This document shows positions 36,164 to 44,846 of a stretch of 64,000 bases of DNA, piece by piece (within the stretch, counting starts at the first letter, position 1; every line of letters starts with the position of its first letter). This DNA is from Alphaproteobacteria bacterium. GTDB lineage: Bacteria > Pseudomonadota > Alphaproteobacteria > Rickettsiales > JABSSG01. The notes under the pieces are model-generated. The model was not told the DNA's origin, made no database searches, and saw only the letters and a program-made list of their open reading frames with translations. The position numbers were made by a program, and so were the translations under genes. The stretch spans positions 128,482 through 192,481 of the forward strand of contig JAUHXQ010000003.1 in the NCBI GenBank assembly GCA_030426905.1, in the 5' to 3' direction.

Positions 36164-38608
36164 ATGTTTCAAAAATTCAAAAAAGAACTCCATAAAATGC
36201 TCAATCATCTCTGGCATACCAGAGGATTCACCTTATTTATTAAGGACATTAAAAATATACTCCAAGATCCAATAGATAATAACAAAATTTTAAATTATCT
36301 TGATATTGTTGATCAAGAGGAATTTTCATGCATATTCAACATAGCCGCTGTAGAATCAAAAGGTCAACCAAATGGAAAGGTGAATAAAAATTTTTACAAG
36401 TATAAACACCCTAACGGAAAAAATTATTCTGTATTAGACGCTTTGCTAGGGCAATTTTTAATAAAGCAGCTCTGTTACGATAAACAAGATGTAATTGACA
36501 CTATTAAGGAATTAAAGAAGGAATCAGAGGATGAATTAGAGACTTGGAAAGCAATCTTACTCAGATTGACTTATGATTTAGGTGTAATATCTTTATCTTA
36601 CAAAGTTATGCCTACTATATATAGCTATTCAAGACTTGTAAAAGAATGTACATTTAATCCCGTGATATTGTTTGATTACCTTTTTCACAAAGCAACAGTT
36701 TCGCCGCATGATTTTACCCTGTTCCTAAAAAATCATCTAACAGATACAAGTATTGATTCTGTCCGCTGCCACGCTGCAATTTACAGAGATGCTCAACCAC
36801 TATTATTAACAGCAGAAAATATACCTTGGCTTCAAGACTTTTGGCTTCAAGACTTTATTAGCGATATGGTTTCTTATGGTATGTTAGAATTTGCCAAAGA
36901 GATCTATGCAGACGTCAAAAATCACTTAACAGAAGAAAAAAAACTACCCTGGATAAAAGAGCATCTCTCTACATTCATTAGGTATAATAATATTGAAGAA
37001 TTTATCAAAGAGATATACAGAGATGCTAAACTACTATTATTAACAGAAGAAAATATACCTTGGCTTCAAGACTTTATTCGCGATATGGTTTCTTATGGTA
37101 AGTTAGAATTTGCCAAAGAGATCTATGCAGATGTCAAAAATCACTTAACAGAAGAAAAAAAACTACCCTGGATAAAAGAGCATCTCTCTACATTCATTAG
37201 GTATAATAATATTGAAGAATTTATCAAAGAGATATACAGAGATGCTAAACCACTATTATTAACAGAAGAAAATATACCTTGGCTTCAAGACTTTATTCGC
37301 GATATGGTTTCTTATGGTAAGTTAGAATTTGCCAAAGAGATCTATGCAGATGTCAAAAATCACTTAACAGAAGAAAAAAAACTACCCTGGATAAAAGAGC
37401 ATCTCTCTACATCCCTTGCGTATATTGATAATATAGAATTTATCAAAGATGTATTATACAGAGATGCTAAACCACTATTATTAACAGAAGAAAATATACC
37501 TTGGCTTCAAGACTTTATAAAAAATCACGCTATATCTTACAGCTATGATAAGTTAGAATTTATCAAAGATGTATTATACAGAGATGCTAAAACACTATTA
37601 TTAAAACCAGAAAATATACCTTGGCTTCAAGACTTTATTCGCTGTATGATGGTTTCTTATGGTAAGGTAGAATTTGCCAGAGATATCTACAGAGATGCTA
37701 AACCACTATTATTAACAGAAGAAAATATACCTTGGCTTCAAGACTTTATTAGCGATATGGTTTCTTATGGTATGTTAAACTTTGCCAAAGAGACCTATGC
37801 AGACGTCAAAAATTACTTAACAGAAGAAAAAAAACTACCCTGGATAAAAGATCATATCTGTAAATTCATTCAGTATACTAATGTTGAAGAATTTATCAAA
37901 GATGTATACAGAGATGCTAAACAACTATTAACAGAAGAAAATATACCTTGGCTTCAAGACTTTATTCGCGATATGTTTTCTTATGGTAAGTTAGAAATTG
38001 CCAAAGAGATCTATGAAGACGTTAAAAATCACTTAACAGAAGAAAAAAAACTATCCTGGATAAAAGAGTATATCTCTACATCCCTTGCGTATATTGATAA
38101 TATAGAATTTACCAAAGATATCTACAGAGATGCTAAACAACTATTATTAACAGAAGAAAATATACCTTGGCTTCAAGACTTTATAAAAAATCACGCTATA
38201 CCTTACAACTCTGATAAGTTAGAATTTGCCAAAGATATCTACAGAGATGCTCAACAACTATTATTAACAGAAGAAAATATACCTTGGCTTCAAGAATTTT
38301 TAAAAGCTAACGTTAAGTTTTACAGCTATGATAATATAGAATTTGCCAAAGATATCTACAGAGATGCTCAACAACTATTATTAACAGAAGAAAATATACC
38401 TTGGCTTCAAGAATTTTTAAAAGCTATCGTTAAGTTTTCCAGCTCTAATAATATAGAATTTGCCAAAGATATATGCAGAGATGCACAGTATTATTTAATA
38501 GCAAAAAAACATCATTGGATGTGGACAGAAGATTTAGTAAATGATGGCATCGAACTTTGTCTAAATGGGCAAATAGATTTACCTGTAGATCAAATCTGTT
38601 ACATATAG
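36164..38608 (+). CDS. alpha-helical tandem-repeat (TPR/PPR-like) protein, transposon cargo
   Basis: An 814-residue protein. After a unique N-terminal region (about 1-200) come about 15 tandem units of 35-38 residues, roughly residues 205-780. Two alternating types are seen: one with ENIPWLQDFIRDMVSYGKLE and one with KKLPWIKEHLSTFIRYNNIE, each followed by a second helix such as FAKEIYADVKNHLTEE. The helix-turn-helix pattern and unit length resemble TPR, PPR or SEL1-type solenoids; the PPR-like look is only suggestive. The DNA of several units is nearly identical, so expansion is recent. No signal peptide. It lies between the two IS ends. Likely role: protein- or RNA-binding effector; inference. 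Confidence 0.75.
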   Translation: MFQKFKKELHKMLNHLWHTRGFTLFIKDIKNILQDPIDNNKILNYLDIVDQEEFSCIFNIAAVESKGQPNGKVNKNFYKYKHPNGKNYSVLDALLGQFLIKQLCYDKQDVIDTIKELKKESEDELETWKAILLRLTYDLGVISLSYKVMPTIYSYSRLVKECTFNPVILFDYLFHKATVSPHDFTLFLKNHLTDTSIDSVRCHAAIYRDAQPLLLTAENIPWLQDFWLQDFISDMVSYGMLEFAKEIYADVKNHLTEEKKLPWIKEHLSTFIRYNNIEEFIKEIYRDAKLLLLTEENIPWLQDFIRDMVSYGKLEFAKEIYADVKNHLTEEKKLPWIKEHLSTFIRYNNIEEFIKEIYRDAKPLLLTEENIPWLQDFIRDMVSYGKLEFAKEIYADVKNHLTEEKKLPWIKEHLSTSLAYIDNIEFIKDVLYRDAKPLLLTEENIPWLQDFIKNHAISYSYDKLEFIKDVLYRDAKTLLLKPENIPWLQDFIRCMMVSYGKVEFARDIYRDAKPLLLTEENIPWLQDFISDMVSYGMLNFAKETYADVKNYLTEEKKLPWIKDHICKFIQYTNVEEFIKDVYRDAKQLLTEENIPWLQDFIRDMFSYGKLEIAKEIYEDVKNHLTEEKKLSWIKEYISTSLAYIDNIEFTKDIYRDAKQLLLTEENIPWLQDFIKNHAIPYNSDKLEFAKDIYRDAQQLLLTEENIPWLQEFLKANVKFYSYDNIEFAKDIYRDAQQLLLTEENIPWLQEFLKAIVKFSSSNNIEFAKDICRDAQYYLIAKKHHWMWTEDLVNDGIELCLNGQIDLPVDQICYI
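36775..38500 (+). repeat. coding tandem repeats, about 15 units of 105-115 bp
   Basis: Each unit contains a codon run for PWLQDF, PWLQEF, PWIKEH or a close variant. Pairs of units (about 219 bp) are repeated almost exactly between 36880 and 37400, including silent sites. Confidence 0.9.
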
Positions 38609-38717
38609 GAACAGAGGATATGTTAGGGAAAGATTTCTTTTCTGAGTTATTTAAAAAGGGTCTAAAAGTAGTAACAAAAATATGAAAAATATTCTAATGG
38701 ATACGCAAGAAAAAATG

Positions 38718-38859
38718 CACCTAAAATCTCTATGTCTTCTTTAAGCCTGATTTACATTTTTTGCAGATTATCGTCATTATTCCCTCTATTATTCATGACA
38801 TACAATCCGCTACCATAGACTATTTTTTTTTAACACGTCTATAATTAATGAACACTCCC
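38718..38859 (-). mobile_element. inverted, internally deleted IS1-family copy (right end of composite unit)
   Basis: Read on the minus strand from 38859, this repeats the left 120 bases of the intact IS, including the transposase start (ATG at 38777). After 13 codons it jumps to bases matching 35652-35669 of the intact copy, losing about 250 bases and then the rest. The encoded frame stops at once (MTIICKKCKSGLKKT), so it is not a working transposase, but its outer end is preserved. Confidence 0.82.
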
Positions 38860-38867
38860 GTAGAGTT
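38860..38867. repeat. right copy of 8-bp target-site duplication GTAGAGTT
   Basis: GTAGAGTT follows the terminal ACTCCC of the inverted IS end and matches 35274-35281 exactly. Confidence 0.85.
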
Positions 38868-38904
38868 GTTTTAAAAATTAACTATAAAAAAATCTAAGCA
38901 GATA

Positions 38905-39102
38905 TTAAGATATTATGGAGCTTTCTGAGCTATATTCTTGGTTCCACCAACATACAATAGAACCTGCACCTACTAGCACAATTGCTGAAGCAGCTGCAAT
39001 TGTAACAAAGGAATACCCCTCAGATTGACCAGACAAACCTTTGTGATACTCACTGTCATTTGCTATTTGTGCGTGTGTAATCGTTGTATCTTGTGGCTTC
39101 AC
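38905..39102 (-). CDS. small single-pass membrane protein, unknown
   Basis: A 65-residue protein starting at GTG 39102, with AGGGA about eight bases upstream. One hydrophobic helix (SFVTIAAASAIVLVGAGSIVCWW, about residues 31-53, described by its end residues S and W) separates a polar N-terminus from a short Ser-rich C-terminus. No homology recognised. It lies between the composite unit and znuC, divergent from znuC. Confidence 0.45.
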   Translation of the reverse strand: MKPQDTTITHAQIANDSEYHKGLSGQSEGYSFVTIAAASAIVLVGAGSIVCWWNQEYSSESSIIS

Positions 39103-39200
39103 TATATTCCCTATTATTAAAGTTAAATTGTTACTTCCTTGCTAAGAAAATTATGATTATTATTATGTCAAATTAAACTGCATAATCAAATATTATTTAT

Positions 39201-39956
39201 ATGAGCAAAGCTCTACCAAGAGAATTATTAGTAAGGTGTGAAAATATCACCTACAAAATTAGCAATAATATCATTTTAGATAATGTGTCATTTGATATTT
39301 ATAAAGGAGATATAATTACTATTATTGGTCCCAATGGTGCTGGCAAATCAACTCTAGGTAAAATTGTCATTGGAGTGCTCAATATGAGCGAAGGTAAGGT
39401 TAGCAGAAAAAAGAACCTTAAGATAGGCTACATGCCACAAAAAATATATATAAATAAGTTGGTGCCTATTACTGTCAAAGATTTTCTATTTCTCAATATT
39501 AATAAAAATATTCTAAATAAAAAATACACTGAACAAATAGTCGAAGAAAATTATATTCACTCTATTTTAAACAAACAAGTGCAAGACATTTCAGGCGGAG
39601 AATGGCAACGTCTATTATTAGCACGAATTTTGTTAAGAGATCCAGATCTTCTTGTTCTGGATGAACCAATACAAGGACTGGATATTAACGGTCAGCGGGA
39701 TTTCTATCTCCTGTTAGAGCAAATTAAAAACAAACAGAAAAAAAGTATTTTGATGATTTCACATGATCTTCATACTGTAATGAGTTCTTCTAATAACATC
39801 ATATGTTTGAATAAACATATTTGCTGTTCTGGAGCTCCAAAAGAAATTGAAGACTCATCTTCATACAAGAATTTATTTAAGCTTGGTGGTAGTACTATTT
39901 TAGCTAGATATACTCATGATCATAAACATAAATCAAAACCTAAACGTAAAAAATAA
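39201..39956 (+). CDS. znuC: zinc/manganese-type ABC transporter ATP-binding protein
   Basis: ATP-binding subunit of a metal-chelate ABC importer, 251 residues. Walker A is IGPNGAGKSTLG (about 45-56), the signature is DISGGEWQRLLLARILL, and Walker B is DLLVLDEPIQGLD, with the H-loop histidine in ISHDLHTV. The C-terminal tail HDHKHKSKPKRKK is His/Lys-rich, which fits metal handling. The permease gene follows after eight bases. No substrate-binding protein gene is in the window. Zn versus Mn specificity cannot be fixed by sequence alone; resemblance to ZnuC is strongest. Confidence 0.88.
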   Translation: MSKALPRELLVRCENITYKISNNIILDNVSFDIYKGDIITIIGPNGAGKSTLGKIVIGVLNMSEGKVSRKKNLKIGYMPQKIYINKLVPITVKDFLFLNINKNILNKKYTEQIVEENYIHSILNKQVQDISGGEWQRLLLARILLRDPDLLVLDEPIQGLDINGQRDFYLLLEQIKNKQKKSILMISHDLHTVMSSSNNIICLNKHICCSGAPKEIEDSSSYKNLFKLGGSTILARYTHDHKHKSKPKRKK

Positions 39957-39964
39957 AGAATAAT

Positions 39965-40741
39965 ATGGAAAATTTTTTAATTTATGCAATTTTAGCAGGT
40001 GTCGGCATTGCCTGTTCTTTGTGTCCCGTTGGTGCAGTAGTATTATGGAGGCGACTTCCATATTTTGGTGATGCAATAGCGCATGCTGCAATATTTGGCG
40101 TTGTTCTTGGTATTATTTTTAACATTCATACTACTGTAGCAGTAATCTTGATCAGCATCATTTTTGGTTTGATTTTGGTAGTTCTCAAAAAAACGAATAT
40201 TGAAGCAGTGCTGACTGTAATATTAGCTTATAGCTTTTTATCTCTCGGTTTGTTTTTATTAATTTTTATCAGCTATAACACGCAAATTGATATTTTTTCC
40301 TTTTTATTCGGGGATATTTTATTAATACTAAAATCAGAAATAAGATTTGTTATTGTTGTTGCAATAGCAGTATTAATATGGATTTATTATCGCTGGAAAA
40401 ACTTGTTACTAATGTCAGTAAATGAAGATCTAGCAGCAGTTGAGGGAATAAATATCAATAGACTTAATCTTGAATTTCTGCTGGTTGTATCGTTTCTAAT
40501 AGGAATATCTATAAAAATTATTGGCACTTTGCTTGTAGGAGCAATGTTGATTATTCCTGCAGCAACAGCAAGAAATTTTAGTAAGTCTCCTGCTACTATG
40601 CTAATTTTATCAATAGTTTTTGGTGTCATCTCAGTGATCATGGGAATCGGCTTATCATATTTAGTAGATAGCGCTTCTGGACCTTCCATTATATTGTCAG
40701 CATCAAGTTTATTTGCAATTTCATTAGTTAAAAATATTTAG
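39965..40741 (+). CDS. znuB: zinc-type ABC transporter permease
   Basis: Membrane subunit of the same importer, 258 residues, ABC-3 family with about eight helices. Family patterns include CSLCPVGAVVLWRRLPYFGDA followed by IAHAAIFG near the N-terminus, and LLVGAMLIIPAATARN in the second half. It starts eight bases after znuC, forming a two-gene operon. Confidence 0.9.
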   Translation: MENFLIYAILAGVGIACSLCPVGAVVLWRRLPYFGDAIAHAAIFGVVLGIIFNIHTTVAVILISIIFGLILVVLKKTNIEAVLTVILAYSFLSLGLFLLIFISYNTQIDIFSFLFGDILLILKSEIRFVIVVAIAVLIWIYYRWKNLLLMSVNEDLAAVEGININRLNLEFLLVVSFLIGISIKIIGTLLVGAMLIIPAATARNFSKSPATMLILSIVFGVISVIMGIGLSYLVDSASGPSIILSASSLFAISLVKNI

Positions 40742-40825
40742 AAGTGAGACTATTTTAACTTACTTTTATGATGTTATTAGAAATAGTATTACTAATATCA
40801 CGTAAGATATTGGCCAATTTCACTA

Positions 40826-41197
40826 TTAAACTGAGCGGATCAAAGGCGGTTCTGGAGGCCTTCTATACCTATGTAAATTCAAGAGTTTTTGGTCTAAATC
40901 TGCTGCTGCTTTCTCGATATCAAATTCCTCTTCACGATTTTTCAAATTCTCATCCGCTTTTATTTTTGTTGATACCAAAACTTCTATTGTCTTTGTGATT
41001 ATTTTTGTAATATTCATAGGCGATGCTGAGTTACCTAGCTTTTTAAGCTTTGTTTTCATTTCATCATCACTTGCTTTACCAGATGTAAGAGGATCTATGA
41101 CCTCATTGTCAACATATGTTACGAATTTTTCAAACATATCAATTACTTTATCTAATACGGACACTAACTTATTTATACTGTTATTTTTTTTAGTCAT
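40826..41197 (-). CDS. hypothetical protein, 123 residues, helical
   Basis: Unknown protein, start ATG 41197 chosen because AGGAGA lies seven bases upstream; the frame stays open 28 codons further without a ribosome site. It is charged and strongly helical (IDMFEKFVTYVDNEVIDPL, then ADENLKNREEEFDIEKAAAD), with a basic proline-containing tail (RYRRPPEPPLIRSV). No signal peptide or membrane helix. It converges with znuB. Function unknown. Confidence 0.55.
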   Translation of the reverse strand: MTKKNNSINKLVSVLDKVIDMFEKFVTYVDNEVIDPLTSGKASDDEMKTKLKKLGNSASPMNITKIITKTIEVLVSTKIKADENLKNREEEFDIEKAAADLDQKLLNLHRYRRPPEPPLIRSV

Positions 41198-41776
41198 AAA
41201 TTCTCCTATTATCTCAATCTTAATAAAACTAACTACAATATTTATTAATAACCCAATAAAATTTTCTATGGAACTCTTCAATTTGGTTTTATAGTCAACT
41301 ATGAAGTAGCATTGTATGAGTGAGAAGCAAAAGGAGAGGGGGGTGGTAAAAGCCTGTTATATAAATTGCAAGATTTTGAGTAAGACCACCCAAAAATTCT
41401 GAAAAAGTTTTTTGGAGACCGGTAGTGAAGCTAGCATAAAATGCCCAGATACTGGGAGAAATAAAAAACCGGACTGTACACCGGAGTGCACATGTGTTCA
41501 ATATAGAATATAATTGAACACCAAAAGCATTATTTTGACTGCATATATAAGTTTTAGAGACTTTTTTGCGGAGGCTTACTTCATAATGCCACTAAACCAA
41601 CTTTACTAAAATCATAAAACAAATCTGTTGCTCAGTTTTACTATTTTTGTAGCAAAGCTATTTATTTTGCCATAGACACAACCAGTTATGTCTGCAATTA
41701 AGGTAGTGAGGGCGGAGTAGCACGCCACAACAAAAAGCAATTTAAAGAGCTTTGCTGTATCATCTTCTATAGTATT
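41198..41776. other. 579-base non-coding region with small repeats
   Basis: No convincing gene. A TTG-initiated minus frame (41295-41501) lacks a ribosome site. Seen here: a 9-bp dyad GTGTTCAAT (41494-41502) / ATTGAACAC (41513-41521) and an imperfect direct repeat CCGGACTGTACA / CCGGAGTGCACA just before it (41470-41493). Local base composition is more GC-rich around 41390-41490 than in neighbours. It may be the remains of a lost gene or an unrecognised RNA. Confidence 0.4.
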
Positions 41777-42742
41777 TTAGCCAAATGTTTCCTCATCATT
41801 GTCTACCTGTTTATCAGCTGCAGCTGAGTCTCCAATCAAATCTCTGTAGAAAAAAGCTATTCCACCTGTAGCTTCACTATATCTTCCAATCTTATCACTA
41901 TTAACTGCTAATTCTCCATAACAAATTTGAGCATCAGTTAAGTTCGAAAAAAAATTATTTAAATTATCAAACATACTTTGCATAGAACCATAATCTTGAA
42001 AAGCAGACCAGATATTAGTTAAATTCTCTTGACTTGGCATATAATATAAATTTCTTGCAGTTATTACTCCTCCGTAAGCTTCTTGTAAAGAATATCTTGA
42101 GTCGCAATTAGAAGCATAATAATAATAATCTGCAGCAAAAATCTTTGCACATGCTAAAGTTGGACCAAATAAGCTATCCATAGATAAAACTAAGCTATTA
42201 GCTATCGAATCTGGAGATTTTTGAGCGAAATAATGTAAATCCCACACCGAATTTTGAGTGCTAAAACTGGTGACAGCTTCCTTTTGAGGTAAAAATTTCA
42301 CATTATCAATTTTTTTACTTTCACCATCTAGCTCTCTATACAAAAAGCTAGCGTACACGTAGTTTTCACTTTTTCCACATTTTACCCCGCTCTGAGAAGC
42401 AATAGATTTACCATAACAAGCTTGCGCTTCAGTTAAATTATTATTCAAAAAAGATGCTAAATTTTCAAACGCATCACTGGAATTAGTATACAAAGGTGTT
42501 TTATATATAAGCCAGTCATTACTTAAAGTGGAGATGTTTGGCATAGTAATCATTCCTTGAGGAAACATTATTGCCCCAGAGCATTCGTTTATATTCGAGT
42601 AAAACATTTTTACCGTATGAGAGCAATTCAAGACTGCTCCTCTTAAAAAGTCTAAAAAACCTACCATACCTTGAGTTACAGGCTTAGATCCAGCATCGTG
42701 ATATTGTGCTACTCTCCAGTTGATGTTATATTGTGTAGTCAT
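41777..42742 (-). CDS. hypothetical protein with internal domain duplication
   Basis: A 321-residue protein of unknown function, starting at ATG 42742 after GAGGGGGG. The sequence looks like two copies of one domain. First-half landmarks: LNCSHTVKMFY, NDWLIYKT, NLTEAQACYGKSI and SFLYRELDGES. Second-half counterparts: LACAKIFAADY, TNIWSAFQD, NLTDAQICYGELA and FFYRDLIGDS. The paired cysteines (N/A-C, and A/I-C-Y-G) are conserved between halves and could form disulfides or bind a ligand. No signal peptide. It has its own TTGACA promoter and a dyad. Possibly an effector. Confidence 0.65.
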   Translation of the reverse strand: MTTQYNINWRVAQYHDAGSKPVTQGMVGFLDFLRGAVLNCSHTVKMFYSNINECSGAIMFPQGMITMPNISTLSNDWLIYKTPLYTNSSDAFENLASFLNNNLTEAQACYGKSIASQSGVKCGKSENYVYASFLYRELDGESKKIDNVKFLPQKEAVTSFSTQNSVWDLHYFAQKSPDSIANSLVLSMDSLFGPTLACAKIFAADYYYYASNCDSRYSLQEAYGGVITARNLYYMPSQENLTNIWSAFQDYGSMQSMFDNLNNFFSNLTDAQICYGELAVNSDKIGRYSEATGGIAFFYRDLIGDSAAADKQVDNDEETFG

Positions 42743-42769
42743 ATGACCCCCCTCTATTAATTGATATAA

Positions 42770-42826
42770 ATAAAACTTATATAAAAGTTTTATGCCCTAA
42801 CATAGCACATTACTAAGCAATGTCAA
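42770..42826 (-). promoter_or_regulatory. promoter and dyad upstream of the duplicated-domain protein
   Basis: On the minus strand TTGACA (42826-42821) and TATGTT (42804-42799) are 16 bases apart. Just downstream lies a perfect dyad ATAAAACTT (42770-42778) / AAGTTTTAT (42785-42793) with a 6-base spacer, at about the transcription start, where a repressor could act. Confidence 0.45.
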
Positions 42827-42965
42827 TTTATGATCCTCTCTTATTCTTATATAAGTAAAAATTGATAGATAAATGCGCGAATTAATCCGTCTAATTTGTT
42901 TTTTGGGTAGCATAATAACTTTGCAAGGCCTTTTTCGCACCAGGTTGTGATTTCATCTTGGCAGG

Positions 42966-44483
42966 TTATGAAGAAGCAGCTTTTAATTTTTGCTTATAGG
43001 ACTTATTTAATAATTTTATATTTACTAACCATACAACTATTAGCAGTAGGAATATTATCATTAAATAAGGCGCTATTTGGTCATAATTAGTATCAGGAAA
43101 AATTATAAATAACAACGACTGTAAAAATGCTCCGCCAGATTTTGCCCATCTTGCCCCTACCACATCCACTGCTGCTTTACCCTTGGACTTTATATTTCTA
43201 CTTGCTGGGATATAAGTCATTTCTTTTGTAGCATCAAAGAAAGAATACTTAGTTCCTTTACTTAATATGTTTTGTAGCGCACCAAGCATAACCGCAATAT
43301 ATATTGGATCATACCCGAAAGCCTCCATGTAGGGCAAAAATTGTTCTTCAAAAACAACAAAGATGAAGAAACCTAAGCCAGTAACTAGCATCATGATCGG
43401 AGTAATTAATGCTCCAAATAACCAACCTAGTATTCTCAGTATATGAGCTCCTAAAATCATAAATATCATAGTACATATTGCAGTGTTAGTTAGCACTTCT
43501 CCCATTAAATATGCAAATTTGCTAGTATCTCCACCATAGAGTGTTTTTATTTTAGCTTTCCATACTCCTTCAATAATATTGATTGAAATCCCGTAAGAAA
43601 AAATTAAAATTGCAATTAACCACAGATATTTAGTAGATAAGATAATTTTTAAACTCTCTTTTAAACTAATTTTTGATTTTAACGTTTCCTGCTTTTTCAT
43701 CGATAGAGTGATATGTTCTTTTTCGATAACGCATTCTTTTATATAAATAAATATGGCAAGAGAAAAAACTGTCGCAACAGCAGCTAGTAACATAATAATG
43801 AGAATAAATTGATTGCTATATCCTAAGCCAAAAATACTGACTACTTTATCTCCCCTGAGAGCAGCATATTTTACCACCATTCCTCCAAGCATAGCTCCTA
43901 TATGGCCAATAAAACCACACATAGGATACATTCTCTTTGCCTCCTCAGTACGAGTAATGTTATTGGCGAATTGCCAGTAGAGCATAAATATCATTGCAGA
44001 TCCCCACAGCTCGGCCACAATATAATAAAGGGTAAAGATCCACTTTCCATAAATTTTAAAGAACCACTTAAAGTGGTCTAGATTGAAGGAGAATAGATAA
44101 AGGTCAACTTTAAGATTAATGAGTTTATTAACAGTTTCTGCAGATGGATGAATTAAATCGCTGAAGGGATATAATACCAGTGCAAAAAGTATAAAAAAGG
44201 CTAAAAAAAAACTCCCAATGGAGTAAAAAATTTTTTCAAAAGACATTGCCTCACTCATATAAGCGTATAAGAGCATAAATGAGAAAGCAGCAGGTGTTAC
44301 AACATACATTTTTATAAAGCTGATAGCTTCAGCTCCTATGCTTGGCACAATCAAACTATCTTTTACTGCTCGCAGAACAGTATAGTTAAATAGAATGAAG
44401 AAAAGCATCGCTCCCATTGATAAGAATTTTTTCCATTCTCCCTTATGAATTGGTGCTAAAAAATACAAGAATTTTCTAACCAT
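42966..44483 (-). CDS. tlc: ATP/ADP translocase (nucleotide transporter family)
   Basis: Polytopic nucleotide transporter, 505 residues, about 12 membrane helices, of the rickettsial/chlamydial/plastid NTT family that exchanges host ATP for bacterial ADP across the inner membrane. The family start (HKGEWKKFLSMGAMLFFILF, NYTVLRAVKDSLIVPSIGAE) and late KGTKYSFFDATKEMTYIP are clear. Some paralogues carry other nucleotides or NAD, so exact substrate is not certain. It starts at ATG 44483, overlapping by eight bases the end of a small upstream frame. Its presence supports an obligate intracellular life. Confidence 0.93.
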   Translation of the reverse strand: MVRKFLYFLAPIHKGEWKKFLSMGAMLFFILFNYTVLRAVKDSLIVPSIGAEAISFIKMYVVTPAAFSFMLLYAYMSEAMSFEKIFYSIGSFFLAFFILFALVLYPFSDLIHPSAETVNKLINLKVDLYLFSFNLDHFKWFFKIYGKWIFTLYYIVAELWGSAMIFMLYWQFANNITRTEEAKRMYPMCGFIGHIGAMLGGMVVKYAALRGDKVVSIFGLGYSNQFILIIMLLAAVATVFSLAIFIYIKECVIEKEHITLSMKKQETLKSKISLKESLKIILSTKYLWLIAILIFSYGISINIIEGVWKAKIKTLYGGDTSKFAYLMGEVLTNTAICTMIFMILGAHILRILGWLFGALITPIMMLVTGLGFFIFVVFEEQFLPYMEAFGYDPIYIAVMLGALQNILSKGTKYSFFDATKEMTYIPASRNIKSKGKAAVDVVGARWAKSGGAFLQSLLFIIFPDTNYDQIAPYLMIIFLLLIVVWLVNIKLLNKSYKQKLKAASS

Positions 44484-44664
44484 AATAACCCGCTATTATT
44501 AAAAATGAATATTTAAATTTATTCTGATAACCTTTAAAAACTGAAAATTCCTTCTTATCTCTGGAGTTTGCTTTCAGTTTTTTCGCGTATTGAAAACTTT
44601 CTTTTTCTTCTTCCAAGATCTTACATGCGTAAAAGATTTCGTATAATATAACTCCTATTCTCAT
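44476..44664 (-). CDS. possible small upstream gene coupled to tlc
   Basis: A 62-residue frame, Lys-rich, whose stop codon overlaps the tlc start (ATGGTTAG). GAAAAG stands six bases before its ATG. tlc itself has no good ribosome site, so translational coupling through this frame is conceivable. No homology is seen and it may be spurious. Confidence 0.25.
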   Translation of the reverse strand: MRIGVILYEIFYACKILEEEKESFQYAKKLKANSRDKKEFSVFKGYQNKFKYSFLIIAGYYG

Positions 44665-44846
44665 CTTTTCAAGATAATTTTTATAATTATAATTTAAAAT
44701 TATCCTATAATGAATTCAGATAAACTCGGAACGTGGATAGAGAAATAAAAGCTATAAAAAAGAGGACGATAGGCGATAGATAATCTATCTCTACTCAAAA
44801 TAAATTTTACTATATATATAATATAGCTTAGCTATAACAGATATAA

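Larger units (their letters stand above)
35282..38859. mobile_element. composite transposon-like unit carrying a solenoid-protein gene
   Basis: A 3578-bp unit whose two outer ends are the same IS1-family left end in inverted orientation. The left end (from 35282) and the reverse complement of the right end (from 38859) agree over about 120 bases with few differences, including the first codons of the transposase. It is bounded by the 8-bp direct repeat GTAGAGTT, a size normal for IS1-family insertion. This arrangement, IS copies in inverted orientation around a cargo gene with a single outer target duplication, is that of a composite transposon inserted as a whole. The right IS copy is deleted inside, so movement would rely on the left transposase. 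Confidence 0.8.

Noticed and set aside
36775..38500. Repeat array considered as CRISPR-like
   Set aside because: Repeats are coding, contiguous, about 110 bp and without spacers; the reading frame is open throughout.
39130..39200. Fur/Zur-like operator before znuC
   Set aside because: The AT-rich stretch has only loose dyad symmetry and does not match a Fur or Zur box well enough to claim.
41295..41501. 68-codon minus-strand frame next to the 41.2-kb gap
   Set aside because: Starts with TTG inside a dyad, has no ribosome site and shows no family pattern.
42893..42957. 21-codon minus frame (MKSQPGAKKALQSYYATQ) after tlc
   Set aside because: Too short, without ribosome site or recognisable pattern.
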